Below, in pieces: positions 1 to 11,800 of a stretch of 15,000 bases of DNA. Source of the stretch: Chromera velia. Lineage: Eukaryota > Sar > Chromeraceae. The notes below the pieces were generated by a model, which did not search any database, was not told where the DNA came from, and saw nothing but the letters and a program-made list of their open reading frames with translations. The stretch is from positions 7,835-22,834 of the forward strand of contig JAHBMJ010001986.1 of the NCBI GenBank assembly GCA_018398765.1, read 5' to 3'. Both the position numbers and the translations under genes were made by a program. The stretch's first letter is position 1. Every line of letters starts with the position of its first letter.

Positions 1-362
1 GGGGGGGGGGGGGGAGTTTTGGAAGGGGGAAGAGACGGGAGAAGGACCGCAGGAGATATTAAGTGACAGGGTTTACGCAGGCCTGTCTTTCTTTGTGTCC
101 ACAACAAAAGAAGAAAAGAAACCGATCATATGGAAAAAGGTTTCAAGAGAACGAAGCCAATTCCAACTTTACTCCGTTGGGGTCTCGATTGATCTCGACA
201 TCCAAACATATGCATTCCGCCCCTCTTCCAATACCAAATAATGAACCCGCCCTTTCTCTTTCTTTGCACGCCCCGCTCCCTCCTCTTCCGACGACGCACG
301 AGAGACACAAGACGCAAAGAAAAGAAAAAAAGAGAAAAGAAGACACGGACCGATGCAAAAGG
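1..362. other. No supported gene; contig edge
   Basis: The window opens with a run of 14 G, typical of an assembly edge. The rest is purine-rich sequence downstream of the PPR reading frame, probably its 3' UTR, a further intron or flanking DNA. Several frames are open here, but their translations are low-complexity Lys/Arg/Glu or Ser/Leu runs with no recognisable domain. Confidence 0.5.
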
Positions 363-412
363 TCAAAGAGAGAGTCTAGAGTCCCGAACAAGTCGAAGAA
401 TCTGCACGCGCG

Positions 413-474
<62 letters not shown>

Positions 475-1728
475 ACACAATTCGAGACGCAGCGAAGCAA
501 TTCGGGAAGCTTGGCAGGAGAGAGGGACAGAGTCTCCTTGCTTCTGTAAGCATGTGTGTCTAAACGTCCATCTCCACACCCTCTGTCTGTCTGACTGTCT
601 GTCTGACTGTCTGTCTGTGTCAGACGAGCCTCCATGCATTTCTTCATTTGCCCTCTTCTCCTTGCTTCTAAATCTATTCTATCGGATCTCTTTCGGACTG
701 CCTGATCGTCTTCTGCATCGACTGACTCTTGAAGTTTGTTTACAGCCCGTCTCCTGTGGAACTCATCTTTTCTCTGCATCATCTTCACGGCTTTTTCGAG
801 TTTTTGGATCTCCACTCTTCCCTCTCCGCCTCTGGACTGCCTGGGCATGAGGGCGTGGAGGGATATGCGACACCGGGGAGAGAGGGAGACCCCAAAATCA
901 GCCATCAGTCGGGCGATGTGGAAGGCACCGTCGAGCTGTGTCGAGGGAAGGAAAACCGAGAAGGAGCGTAGAAGAGATGCACACAACACACAAAGAGAAA
1001 ACAAAGGGGACACCTTCAGAAATTGAAGCAAGCACAGGAAAGAAAAGAAAAGAAGAGGAAAGTTCCTGATTCCCTCTTTAGTGCTTCCCTTCTTTCATGA
1101 GTCGATTTCCTTTCTTCTTCGTTCCTCTGCCTCTCTAAGCATCGCGGACAAGACGAAGAGAGAATACAGAGAGAGAGAGACTGACAGCCTGACAGACACA
1201 GACACATACCGACAGAAACTGACAGGCACACGTACAGACCGTAAAAAAGACTGAGTAAGACCGTGAAATAGGCAGATAGACACACGGACAGACTATGTGG
1301 TCTTTTCTTTTCATTTCTTTTCCTTTTTCTCTTTCTTCATTCTCTTCTGTTGTTTTATTGTTTCTTTTGGCTCGCTGTCTCCGTGGAAGGGTACCAGAGC
1401 TCCAGGCCTTGAGCGTACCCTGCGGCCCTTCCTTGCCCAGTGCAGGCTTCCGCTTTTACACTTTCAATTCTTTCCATCTGGACGTGTTGGTTTCTTTTTC
1501 GTCCTTTCAATTGAACGAGGCAGCAGCAGCAGCAGCAACTCTGACCTTTCTTTTTTTCTTTTTTGGGGGGTTCCCTTTCTCTTTTACTTTCTTCTTCTGG
1601 GGTTCCCTTCATCGTTTCCCACACGAAGACAACAGAAGCAACAGGCCGACGTGACCCTCTCTTCTTGTGGGATCTCTTTTTTTGCCCCCCCGCCCAGATG
1701 AAAAGAATGCCTGTGCGTGTGCCGTGTG

Positions 1729-1782
<54 letters not shown>

Positions 1783-4700
1783 CGCGCGCGCGACGTGTTT
1801 ATGCGTGACTGCTCACAGGTATGAGGACCTGGAGGAAACCGTCCTTGCGCGGAAATATGGAAAGATGACAGGCTCTTCGAAAATACGGAAGATGACAGGT
1901 TTCGTCACACTTCGATTGCCACTATCTTGGCGACAGGCTGAACTCACACCGCTTGCTGCAGGTCTCCGAAGCATTCCGATGCAATCAAACACACCTAGTT
2001 CACCATGCACCCACCTGCATCCTTTTGAGCGCCCAGTAGAGAAGGAGGTTGCACCATGGCAGATTTGGTTTCTTTCCGCACACAATCGCCTCCTCAAAGA
2101 GCTCCGCCGCTTTGGTCAATCGGTCTGCAGATAGATGCACATAAGTGCGCGGCTGTGCACACGCTTACATCTACACAGACGTGTTTCACTGAGCAAAATT
2201 GTTTCTTTTTAATTTGCGCACTTTGCCAATCTCAGAAGAGCATGACAAAAGAGAGAATCTAGAAAGAGCCAAACTGGAAAGAGTGAAGAGAATAAGCAAC
2301 AAATAAAGGATACAAACCAATCCAGGGCAAAAAGAAAGAAAGAAGAAAAAAACTCACTTACCACACCGAGCGTGCATATCCATCAGAACAGTCCAGCAAG
2401 CCTTCTGATGAGAACGACGACCGGAGAGCCAGAGCACCTGGCAAACGTATTGCGCGTTCTGCAGACACACATGCAAAAAAGCAGAGTTGAGTAAGTGGGT
2501 GAGAACAAACACACTACCAGGGCGGCCCACGTGGATCTATCTCAGAAAACCTTTGTCTGCCTGTCTGCCTGCCTTCCTGCCTGTCAGTCTGGTCTTGAGC
2601 AGGAGAAGATGGGAGAGGGCTGGGCATGCCAAGCGTGCAAGCGAGAGAAAAAGGGAGCGAAGACATAAAAGGAACGCAGGTAGGAAAGAATTCAAGTGCC
2701 TTTCTTTCTATGGTTCAAATATAAGCCCAGGCAGAAAAGAAAGGCGACACTTGATTTTGTGACCCTAAAGCTACCGTGGATGGATTCCTGCCATGAGAGA
2801 GGAGCAAAGAAAAGAAGCGAAGCACAGGGCTGTCTGTGTGGCCTGTCACGCCCCCACAACAATAGTTGAGAGTCGAATAAAAGAATTTCGATGTTTCTCC
2901 TCCTGGACTGACTGACCGAGAGGTCATTGGGATCTCCTCGGCCTCTGAGAGCGCTCAGGACGTTGCAAGCCTGTTGTGCGTATGCATGCAATCAAAAAAA
3001 GTGAAGAAAGAAACAGTCTGTCAGTCTCTCGATCGGCATGGGCATGGGGACAGGTGAGCCAAAAGAAACTTTAGTTGCAGTTTCTCCTTGATGTTTTTGA
3101 TCTCAAATACTCACTCGAACGAAGAGGAAGTAACACAATAGGGACACACAGAGAGGCAGACCTTCGCGCCACGAAACGGATTCGATAAACAAAGTCACGT
3201 CCCCGATTGAGCCCCTTCTTCTTGAAGAACGGGTCAAAGCACAGAAGGACAGTTCACAGAGAAGCAACGAAAAAACATACAAGGTAGAAGGTAGACATAC
3301 TATATAGTTTCTTTCCCTCCTCACACACAGACCTCTTTCCCTCCTTTTCTTCATAAACACAACAGACAGCCAGACAGACAGACAAGCAAAGCGACTGACG
3401 TCCCCGTTTTTTGCCCGATGTCGAGGGTTCTTCTCTGTCCTTTGCATTTCCCAAAACAACGCCAAAGCCTCATTCCCCAAACCGCTCTTTGCGTAGCCAT
3501 CCAGAAGAAGGGAGAACGTTCTGTGATCCGCCCGCTCTTTCCCCCCAAACGGTACGGGGGCGGCGGGGACTTCAGGAAGAACCCGCTCTTCCTCCCCAAC
3601 TTGCGGCGGCGCCGACCCCCCTCCAAGGACCTCTTCAAGTTGAATCTCTTGGGGAGTCGGGGAAGGGGACGTTGAGTCTGCGCCTTTTTGCGCATTCTCT
3701 CCATCTTCCGTCTCTTTGTTCGCACCCTGACTGGCAAAACGAAACGATGGGAGCCCCCTTGCCTTCCTCTCTGTGTCGACGACCGCCTTCAGGCCCTCTA
3801 AATCCACTCCTGCCTGTACGAGATCGAACTCAGCAGGCAGACGAAGATGAAGAATCACCAGGGCCCAAGCTCTGCATCAATCCATCGAGGACACACACAC
3901 ATATGCATGAAAGCACATGCGAAAAAAAGAAAGAAAACAATTCGACAAGGGCATTGCAACAAATAGGGAAATGAGCAGAATGGAGAGAGAGGCAGAGAGA
4001 GGAATGGGATTCTCATCGCGTCACACGTCGACACGAAGGGAAAAGGTCCCTCCCCCCCCCTCTTTCCCCACCACCACCCACCATGCACCCACATAGACAC
4101 ACGGAGAGACGGAAGAACCGACCGATGCGGGTCCCCAGCCCTCCCGTATGCCATCACCAAAGTGTCTATCACTTGCTTGTCCGGACCCATACCTCTCAGC
4201 GTTCGGCCCTGCAATCATTCGTTCGTTGACCCACTTGGGATCATTTCGCAAGCAGTAAATAAAGCCTTGATGCCCCCATCGGGACCTGGAAAGGAAGAGA
4301 AGGGAAAGACGAAAAACAGAAAAACACTCTGTTCTGTCTGTCTGTCTGTCTGCATGAAGAAAAGAAGGGAGAAGAAGAAACATGTAGCCTGTCTGTCTCT
4401 TTAACGCACAAACACTAACACTCAGACTGAGCGGAGGGGCGAGGGGGTTTAGAGAGGAGTGAGAAAGGGATATCAAGACAGCGAAACAGAGAGAGAGTGA
4501 CTTACCTCCACGTAGACTCTCTCTGCATTCTCCGCATCCCCTCTAATGGCATATCCCTTCACGGCCGCGATCCACACGTCCGGTGTCATCTCCCCTGAAG
4601 ACTGCAGCGCGTCCTGCCACAACTCCTCTGCGTAAGGGGTCAAATTCATGCAGTGGGCAGAGTGTATCAAGCGCTTATACAGAAGGGGGGGGGCTTCGAA

Positions 4701-5276
4701 CCCCTCCGTTCTGTATTTTCGGAAGAGCATTGCCGCCTCTGCCCAATGTCCTCTCTGCTCGTGCACAAGCTCTCGAAAAAATTCAATCACCGAAGACCCC
4801 AAGACACCTGAGTACTTCATCAACTTCAGCGCACTGCAAAAGTGCTCAATAGCAGATTCTATGTGTCCCGCCCTAACACTCTCCGTGGCGCTATTCAATC
4901 GCTTGATTGCGAAAATGCTTGAAGTGTTGCGCAATGACTTTCTCAAGTCCCTCTTCCGCACCGGCCGAGCGACGGAAGGCGGGGGCGGACATGTCGAGCT
5001 GGGAGCATAAATCTGCCTGTCAGGATCCCCCCCTCCAACTTTTCGCGCAATATCTGCATGAAAAGCCCTTTCTCTCTCCTCTGCGTCATCCCCCCCTGCA
5101 GCAGTCTTCCTGTGGTCTTGCGGTCCTCCCAGAGAGGCGTTTGAAGGTTCTGAGTCTGCTTGCAGAAAAAGGAGAGAAACACGCTGAGGCATCTGCGGGT
5201 GAAAGGGAAAAGTAGGTCTGACAAAGGAGGTTGAGGGGTCAATCAACAGAAACAGAAAGAGAAAGAGAGGCCCCAT
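363..5276 (-). CDS. Pentatricopeptide-repeat (PPR) protein, multi-exon, probably organellar
   Basis: P-class-like PPR protein; the family binds organellar RNA. Exons read on the minus strand: 5276-4506, 4208-4123, 3871-3400, 2970-2917 (less sure), 2458-2362, 2124-2015 and 935 onward. Splice phases agree. Three joins restore PPR motifs at or near the canonical 35 residues: VWIAAVKGYAIRGDAENAER... into GRTLRGMGPD; CWTVLMDMHARC into DRLTKAAELFEEAIVCGKKP; PWCNLLLYWALKRMQ into LDGAFHIARLMADFGVSLSP. Another clear motif is TFSLLLDGYAKSGLGNEALA in exon 3. Exon 3 also carries an acidic Ser/Pro-rich linker. The C-terminus after the last motif is highly charged (KLEKAVKMMQRKDEFHRRRA). The reading frame stays open to a TGA at 363-365, but below about 620 it runs through CA/GA microsatellites, so the true end is probably earlier or spliced. 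Start choices are ATG at 5327, 5276 or 5192. The 5276 start gives a hydrophobic leader (MGPLFLFLFLLID). Motif spacing around exon 2970-2917 suggests one or two missed short exons. No DYW or SMR domain is visible. Confidence 0.8.
415..470. repeat. (CA)n-(GA)n compound microsatellite
   Basis: A CA repeat (about 415-444) continues into a GA repeat (about 444-470). It sits at the distal 3' end of the PPR gene, where the open frame reads as Ser-Leu and Val-Cys alternation. This makes it more likely to be 3' UTR or intron than coding sequence. Confidence 0.95.
580..623. repeat. TGTC/TGAC tetranucleotide repeat
   Basis: A run of TGTC units interrupted by TGAC. On the minus strand it reads GACA/GTCA and lies just after the charged tail of the PPR protein, where an in-frame SQTDSQTD repeat would result if it is translated. 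It marks the point below which I do not trust the PPR coding frame. Confidence 0.85.
1731..1792. repeat. (TG)n-(CG)n compound dinucleotide repeat
   Basis: An uninterrupted TG repeat (1731-1774) passes directly into a CG repeat (1775-1792), giving about 62 nt of strict purine-pyrimidine alternation. It lies inside the long PPR intron. TG/CG tracts of this kind are classic candidates for left-handed Z-DNA. Open reading frames across it encode only Cys-Val and Arg-Ala runs and are not genes. Confidence 0.95.
1851..1899. repeat. Imperfect tandem duplication in the PPR intron
   Basis: Two copies of a ~21-nt block, consensus GAAATA(T/C)GGAA(A)GATGACAGG, occur at 1851-1872 and about 1879-1899 with a short spacer. 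On the minus strand the open frame reads as a near-repeat (PVIFRIFEE / PVIFPYFRA). No splice solution places this in the PPR protein without breaking the 35-residue register. Confidence 0.7.
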
Positions 5277-6060
5277 CCTGTGCCCGAACGACACGTGAGT
5301 GACGTCTACCGTCTCCTTGTTGAACAACGTACAACAGTCCTCCCCTCAATCAACAGTGCTGCCAATGATCGTCAGCCATCTCTGCCAAGTTCCACCTCCA
5401 AGCTGGCACCAGCGCATCGGTAAGAGCGGATGGATGTACATCTGCTTCCACCGCAAGATAGACCACGCGACGAAAGGTTGTGATTGAGTCGATCAGATTG
5501 AAGACGACCTTGTGTCACAAGTTGTGTGTCATGACAAACGCGTATACGTGATCCTTCGCGCGCACCTGCATGGGGCGGCGCCCCAGCTGACTTTGTGTGT
5601 CTAAAAAAGAGCCCGTATATATATATGCACGGCCGCGGGGCGGGGCCGGCGCATATTCCGGCGCGGCCCCGCGGCGGCGCGGCCGCGCCATCCGCGGACC
5701 CTGCATGCATGGCCCGCGATAAAGCCCCGCGCGCCTCCAATCGATCGCCTCCATGCAAGCATGATGCAGCGAGCGGATCGAGATTCTTCGGCGTCCAATT
5801 GGAGATGTGCATGTGTTTATTTGTGCCGGAAAAGATAGAGAGGGCGAGAGAGGGCAGGCACATGACACCGCGGGGCATGCGAAACAACAGCAGGATAACA
5901 ACCGACGCTCGTTATAGGAGGTGTATTCAGGTTTTCGGTACTCAAACAACAGTTGCTCCGCCTTGTAGTTTTCCCTGTTCAGTCTGAGTGCCTCAGGTGT
6001 TTCGATCCCCTTTTTGGCAGTGAAGCCTTTTTTTCAACGGTCCTTGACTTCAGATCGACC
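5277..6060. promoter_or_regulatory. Divergent intergenic region, candidate bidirectional promoter
   Basis: This 784-bp stretch separates the minus-strand PPR gene from the plus-strand IFT70 gene and should hold both promoters and both 5' UTRs. Its core, about 5562-5720, is very GC-rich and CpG-dense, unlike the AT-balanced flanks. A TATATATATATG run sits at 5616-5627 at the edge of that core. The reading frames that cross it are made of Arg, Ala, Gly and Pro from GC-rich triplets, match no family and are not called as genes. A TTCAG at about 6049-6053, just before the IFT70 ATG, and another at about 5981 could be 3' splice sites of a 5'-UTR intron, but no partner donor is certain. Confidence 0.5.
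5641..5689. repeat. GC-rich inverted repeats in the divergent promoter
   Basis: Two self-complementary elements lie close together. CGGGGCCG at 5641-5648 pairs with CGGCCCCG at 5664-5671 (8 bp, 15-nt spacer). GGCGCGGCCGCGCC at 5676-5689 is a perfect 14-nt palindrome. They could be protein-binding sites or simply a product of extreme GC content. The sequence alone cannot decide. Confidence 0.55.
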
Positions 6061-8846
6061 ATGACGGCCTTCATTCCGCACAACAGACAGGTGCCCGATG
6101 GACAGTACACGGAGCAGATCTACTCTTTCATTGGAGACCAGAAGTACGAGAATGCCATTCGAATCCTTCAGCAACAAGTCAATCTTCTCCCCTCAAGCAG
6201 AGCTGGTCTATCCCTCTTGGCCTACTGCTACTACATGTCCGGGGACTTCCTCTCTGCTGCACAGGTCTATGCGACTCTGTGCGATGTGTGCCCCGAGATT
6301 GACGCCTACAAACTCTACCAGGCACAGGCACTGATGAAGTCCGGACTCCACGACGACGCACTCAGAGTGTCCACATTCATCGACTCCGGTCCGTCTGTCT
6401 GTGTGTCGTCCTCCGTCTCTCTGTTGTATGGTTGTGCCTGCACGTAACTGTAGGCACTTGATCGCCTGTGGAGGGGGGGAGAAAAGAGAACTACAGTCAC
6501 TGACACCTCAGGGGTGGAGACTGCCAAGAAGTGAATGTATCTGAAGGGGGGCGGGGGCGGGGGAGGCGAGAGAAGAGAATGCATGCGGAGGTTCTGTTCT
6601 TCACCTCAGACTGTGATCCTTTCTCTTCGTTTATCTTCGCTTGCAGAAGAGAGCACGCCCTCCCCCAACGAACCCGAGAAGACGTTGGGCCAACAAGTTA
6701 GACTCCTCCAAGCAACTATCAGACATGAACAGGTGAGTCGGACGGATAGGTGAATGCTTCCCTGTCATCTTTTTTTCGCTTTTTCCCTCCTCCTCCTTTT
6801 TTCTTGCTTTCCCTCCCCCGTCNCCCTCTCTCTGCGTCTCTACCTCCGTCCCTTCCTCCCCCTCCACGGTCTTTCATTGCGTGACTGCATAAGTCTCTCT
6901 GTCATTTCACGTGCTCTTGCGTTTCTGTATGAACAACCAAGGCGCCTCTCCCGTCCTCCATTCAACTCCGCTCTGTTGCATCATGCATGCATGCAGGAGG
7001 AGGTCCTTGCTGCCCACGCACTCCTCGACAGCTGCGAGACGGCAGACACCGACGTGACTATTATGAGGGGTCCGCTTGCCTCGTTCTTCTTTCTTCGCAC
7101 CGTCTACTCGTATGTCTCTCTTCCCATGTTTCGTCGTCTTCTTCTTCTAGGAAAGTAAACGCAACAGGGCGGAAGAAGGGTCATGAAATTTTCCCGCACA
7201 TCTGTATATCCTCCTTTTAGGCTTCTTGGAGCTCTTTTCGGTTTGCTTCATTTTTTGGTGTGTCTCCGCGTTTGTGTGCAGGATCTCTGCTGTGGAAAGA
7301 GAAACGAGTAGAAGAAGCCAAGAAGGCCTTTCTGGAGGCTGCAAAAACGCAGAGTGAACTTCCAGCTCTCAAGTCAGCAAGTGGAGTCAAACAAGGGAAA
7401 CAAACAAGTAAAGAAGGGAAGGGAAGAACGAAGGAAGTAATAAGGAGGCAAGGACCGTCGTCGGCTGGTGCGTCCGTCTGACTCACCCTTTTCCGCTTTC
7501 TTTTCTGTCGTTACCTCCTCTGCGCATGGTCCAGCATTCTTGCCTTGCGGTCTCTGGCTGTCAGCTTGTCTGCCTGTCTCCCTCTCTCTCCGTGTGGGCG
7601 CGCATGTGTCTATTCGTGCCTCTGTGCCTCAGCGACGCAAACTTCCGACATCATTCTGCGGTCTTTCACTGTTGTCCTTGCTGTCTTTGCTTGCGTGGCG
7701 CAATGCTGCAGGTACAACATCGCCCTCTGTCACTATTCGATGAAACAGTACGGGGATGCACTGAAGGTCAATGAGTGCATCAATCAATTGGATTCTTTCT
7801 TCCGTTGCCTCCCTCCTTTCTTCCCACTTTGCATGGCGGCTTCCTCTTCTCTTTGGCCTGTCGGGATTTCCACTTCCCTTTCCTCCCCTCCTTCCAGTTT
7901 CCATCTCCCACAGTCTCCTCGCTTGCATTCTTTTACTTACTGTTGGGTAATACACACATTCCCGCTCTTTGTTCACTGTCGTTCTTTTCATCTCCCATAA
8001 ACACCGACTGTCTTTTGATCAGATTCCTCCCTCACTCCCTCCACCTGACTGCGATCCATGTGCGCGCGAGAGAGGGTGAGTGCAGAACATTGCGGAGATC
8101 ATAGAGGCAGCGGAGAGGGCCCATCCCGAACTGGGCGTGGGGGTTGGATTGGCGTCTGTGCAGAACCAGGGGGGGGACTCGGAGTATCGGTGAGGGGGGG
8201 GGGGAAAGGAGGGAAAGTCTTTTCGGCACTCTTCTGAATGCCGTGGATTTTTTTGTCACTCTCATTTGTTTTGACGTTCGTACAGAATCAGCAGATGTTG
8301 CCAAAATCTGAACAGTAGAAGAGGGAGGGAGGATGCCTCCGCATAGTTGTCCACGCATGTGCAGTTCTGGTGACGTGTGTGTAGGTCTCGTTTGGATGGA
8401 GGGCGGTTTTTTAACGTGGGAGAAGACGAAACGGTTGAAATTCTTTCTCTTGGTGTGCTTCTTAGTGCATGTGCTCTGTTTTATTAATCCACTGCCGCAA
8501 AAAAAAAATCAGGTTTTTTTCATGGCGCAAGCAAACTTCAATTCCTGCCTGCCTGTCTGCCTGCCTGCCTGCCTGCCTGCCTGCAGGTCTGTGGGTAACA
8601 GCCTTGCCCTCCAAAGCTCTGCCCTCGTGGAGGCTTTCAACCTGAAGGCGGCGATCGAGTTCCTGTTGAACAATAAGGCCGCATCGAAGGAAGCGCTGTT
8701 GGATATGCCCCCCAGGAATGAAGAGGGTGTGTGCGTTCGGCAGTGAGATCAGTATCTGATGAATTGAACTGCCTTGGAGGGTAGGGGGGTGCCCAGAAAA
8801 ACACCGAATTTGCGTTGCGGCAGGGATCCCTTGACCAGCTTGGACG

Positions 8847-8877
<31 letters not shown>

Positions 8878-11800
8878 CTCTCTCTCTCTCTCACACACAC
8901 AGGAGGATGCGGGAGAGAGAGCGAGAGACATCCGTTTACGGCATCCCTTGACTGCGACTGCGCTCCACAACTCTCTGCCTGCCTGCCTGTCTGTCTGCTT
9001 GCAGAGTTGGACCCCGTGACTCTTCACAACATCGCCCTGATGAACATGGACGAAAAGCCCACGGACGGGTTCCGAAAATTGAATTTTCTTCTTCAGAGCC
9101 CTGACGGATCCTTTCCTAGAGAGACATTCGTTAACCTGCTCCTCCTCTATTGCAAGTGAGTCAGTCAGTTGAGTAGGCAGGTTGCAGTGTGGATTTTTTG
9201 TTTCGTTGGTTGACTGGTTGGGTGACTGGGTGTCTGAAACGAAAACTACCCTTTGAACCGTAGTGGAGATTTGAATGATTGGGTGAGCGACCGGACGTCA
9301 GCTCGGCCCATTGATTGGGCCTCTGAATTTCCTCTCCCCCTCCATTTGTTGCGATCTCCTTTCTGTGTGAATTTTTTCTTCCAGCCTCATTTGGATGGAT
9401 CATCTTGTCTTATGTTTCTCCTTTGTGTCCAGTCTCGTCTTGCTGCAAAACGTGGAGTAGCAATGCTGTACGGTCAGATGCATATACCAACGCCTTTAGG
9501 GTTTCTTTCCCCCGGAGTAACGGTACTCTTTCCACCATGACTACCTTTCCTTTCTCTCCGGCTTGCAGGTACGAATACTTCGATCTCGCTGCAGACTTAT
9601 CGGTCAGTCAGTAGGTGAGCCCGTCTGTTTTCATGAATGTTTGTTGGGTTGACGGATAGACGTGAGTCTTTTGTGTGAGGTGAAAATGTGTGTGTGAAAG
9701 GCCTCGGCCGATCATACGAGAAAGTAGGAAAACGAACAAAACACTGGTGTCCCTATCTACTTCTCGGGTTGCCTTTCTCACTTTTGCCCCCCTTCGGTCC
9801 ACTTCCCGTTGGTTCTCTCCTTGATGCATGCAGGCGGAGCACGCTCAGCTGACTTACAGTTGTCTGGAACCAGACGAGTATGACTTTCTGGAATCTCTTA
9901 TCATGGTCAGTCAGTCAGGCAGACAATTAGTCAGTCAGTCAGGAGCTTATTTCTCTGCTTGTTTCTGTCTGTCCCCTTTCTGTCCCATTGTTCCTCTGAA
10001 GATTTTCAACAATCTCACACACAGCCGTGTCTTCGGTTCCCCTCACCTTTTTTCCTTTTTATTTTTTCTCCTCTCTTGGCCTGGTGCGTGGGCGCGTGCG
10101 TCTGCACATGTGCACACAAAGTTCTCTTCGTTGCCTCCTTCCCCCCTCTCTGCATGTACCTGCAGGCCCAAAACGCCCCTAGGGAAGCTTACAAGAAGCT
10201 GGAGGAATTGGCGAATGGGCATATGGAGAGGCTACGCAAGTCCACCAAGCAAATTGCAGAGGCGAGAAGGGCGAGGGACAACGCAGCTGTCAGTCATGAC
10301 GACAGATAGACAGACACTGTTCGGCTTGTTTTTTTTGTTCTGGGATTTTTCGTTTCTGTTCTCTGTTTCTGTCTATTCATCATTTTGCTCACAAACGCCT
10401 TCCTTTTCGTGCTGTCCTGTGTCTCTGACTCTCCCTCTGTCTCTCCCTGTCTCGCGCGCGCGCACTATTCACTTCTGGTCCATTTTCGTCTGACTCCCTG
10501 CTTGAATACCTCCATGCAGGTTCGACGGTCTCTGGGAGAACTCGACGCTTCTTTGGCAAAGTTTATTCCGGTCAGTTTGGCAAAGAAGACATGCAGTAAG
10601 GCACTTCTCTGGCTGTCTCTGTTTCTGGAGTCGTACCGGATTCTGCCTGCTTGGGATAGGGGCTTTTTCTGTCTTTGTCGTTAGAACGTTTGCTTTCCTT
10701 TTGTATGCTGAAAGTGTTCTCGTCCCTCTCTCTGGCTCTCGGAGAAATGCCGTTCTACTACTCACGTCGCACTTTGCGCTCATTCCTCTGCTTCTTTGAT
10801 TCTCACTTTATGCTTGATCTCTCTGTGCTCTGCTTCTGTCGGGCTTTTTGTTCCATTTCTCCTTTCTCCCCAGTCATGCTCTTTCTTTACCTTGCCCGTC
10901 TCTGTAAGAGCAACACAGGTCACTCCGTTGCGTTACCACTGCCCGCCCTCGAGTCCCCTTTTTTCTTCTGCCTCCCTACCCCACTTACTCACCGACATGA
11001 CCGATGGTCTCACTTGAATCCTATAGGTCCTCCATTGATCCATTCCCCCCCCTTGCAGGTTCTGATGGGACAGGCAAAGATCTACTGGGATCTGGAGGAT
11101 TATGCGATGGTAGAAAAGTCAGTCAGTCTTCTTTGTCTGTGTATCTGTTTGGGGGTATTCTAGAGGCAATTGAAGGGGTGCTTTGTCTTTCAGAATATGC
11201 CATCACATGGACATTCATTTTGGTTCTATTCTTGTCGAGCGAGCTTCTCCATTCTCTCTCTCTTTGGACGACCCTCAATTGCACATCCCTCTTTTTTCCT
11301 TCCTGGCAAACAAAGGAAGAAAGAAGGCTTGAGGAATGGGGTCCCGATGGAAGGATGAAAAAAGGCAAGGTGGCAGGAATGGAACTTGTGTGCTTTTGCC
11401 AGGGGCTGTGTAGGCCTTTGTCTTTCTTCCTCGAACTCAACTTTGAAACGAACAGTGTCGCATACTTCTCTCTACCCATCCCTATCTCTGTGTTTTCTCT
11501 GTCTGTAGGACTTTTTTTCCCCACTGCTTTCAATCATACCTTATGTATGTTTGTATCTGTGTGTGCATGTACTGTGCTACAGGATTTTCTCGGGCCCTGT
11601 CGAGTATGTCTCTGACCAGGAAGTCTGGAAGCTAAACCTCGCACACGTCTTCTTCATGGAAGAGAAGTACAGGGAGGCCATCAGGTCTGTCGGATTTTCT
11701 CTCTCTGTCTGTGAATCTGCGGGCACGCGAGAGAGGGCAGGGGAGGGGAGGGCATCCGTGTGTGCGCTTTCTTTATTTATTGCACAAGGCTGCCCGAAGG

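Larger units (their letters stand above)
936..2014 (-). other. Long intron of the PPR gene (1,079 nt)
   Basis: The donor GTGGGT follows ...ALKRMQ (exon ending at 2015) and the acceptor ACACAG precedes LDGAFHIARL (exon starting at 935). Joining them gives an exact 35-residue PPR motif, so the whole gene-free stretch is intronic. It contains dispersed GACA-type repeats (about 1150-1290), a short GCA run (about 1520-1537), a long TG/CG tract (1731-1792) and an imperfect duplication (1851-1899). A TAA-terminated extension after a CCAG at about 1830 was considered as an alternative terminal exon but is less convincing. Confidence 0.65.

Noticed and set aside
63-563. Open plus-strand frame of 166 codons at the left edge
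   Set aside because: Its translation is low-complexity, with Lys/Arg/Glu runs, Thr-His alternation from the CA repeat and Arg-Glu alternation from the GA repeat. It has no domain and lies antisense to the PPR tail.
2459-2916. Candidate mini-exon ESIHGSFR after a GGCAG acceptor (minus strand, near 2790)
   Set aside because: It is phase-compatible but only eight residues long and does not form a recognisable PPR helix.
3112-3320. Candidate extra PPR exon ending at a GTGAGT donor (minus strand)
   Set aside because: The donor looks good, but no acceptor with a pyrimidine tract gives a phase-0 exon that restores the 35-residue register, so I did not include it in the gene model.
5595-5987. Open frames in both strands across the GC-rich intergenic block
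   Set aside because: They consist of Ala/Arg/Pro/Gly from GC-rich triplets, overlap one another in several frames and match no known family. This is typical of GC-driven open frames.
10675-11163. 162-codon plus-strand frame
   Set aside because: It covers most of IFT70 intron 12 and reads through exon 13 in the correct frame only at its end. The hydrophobic Ser/Phe/Leu composition comes from the pyrimidine-rich intron.
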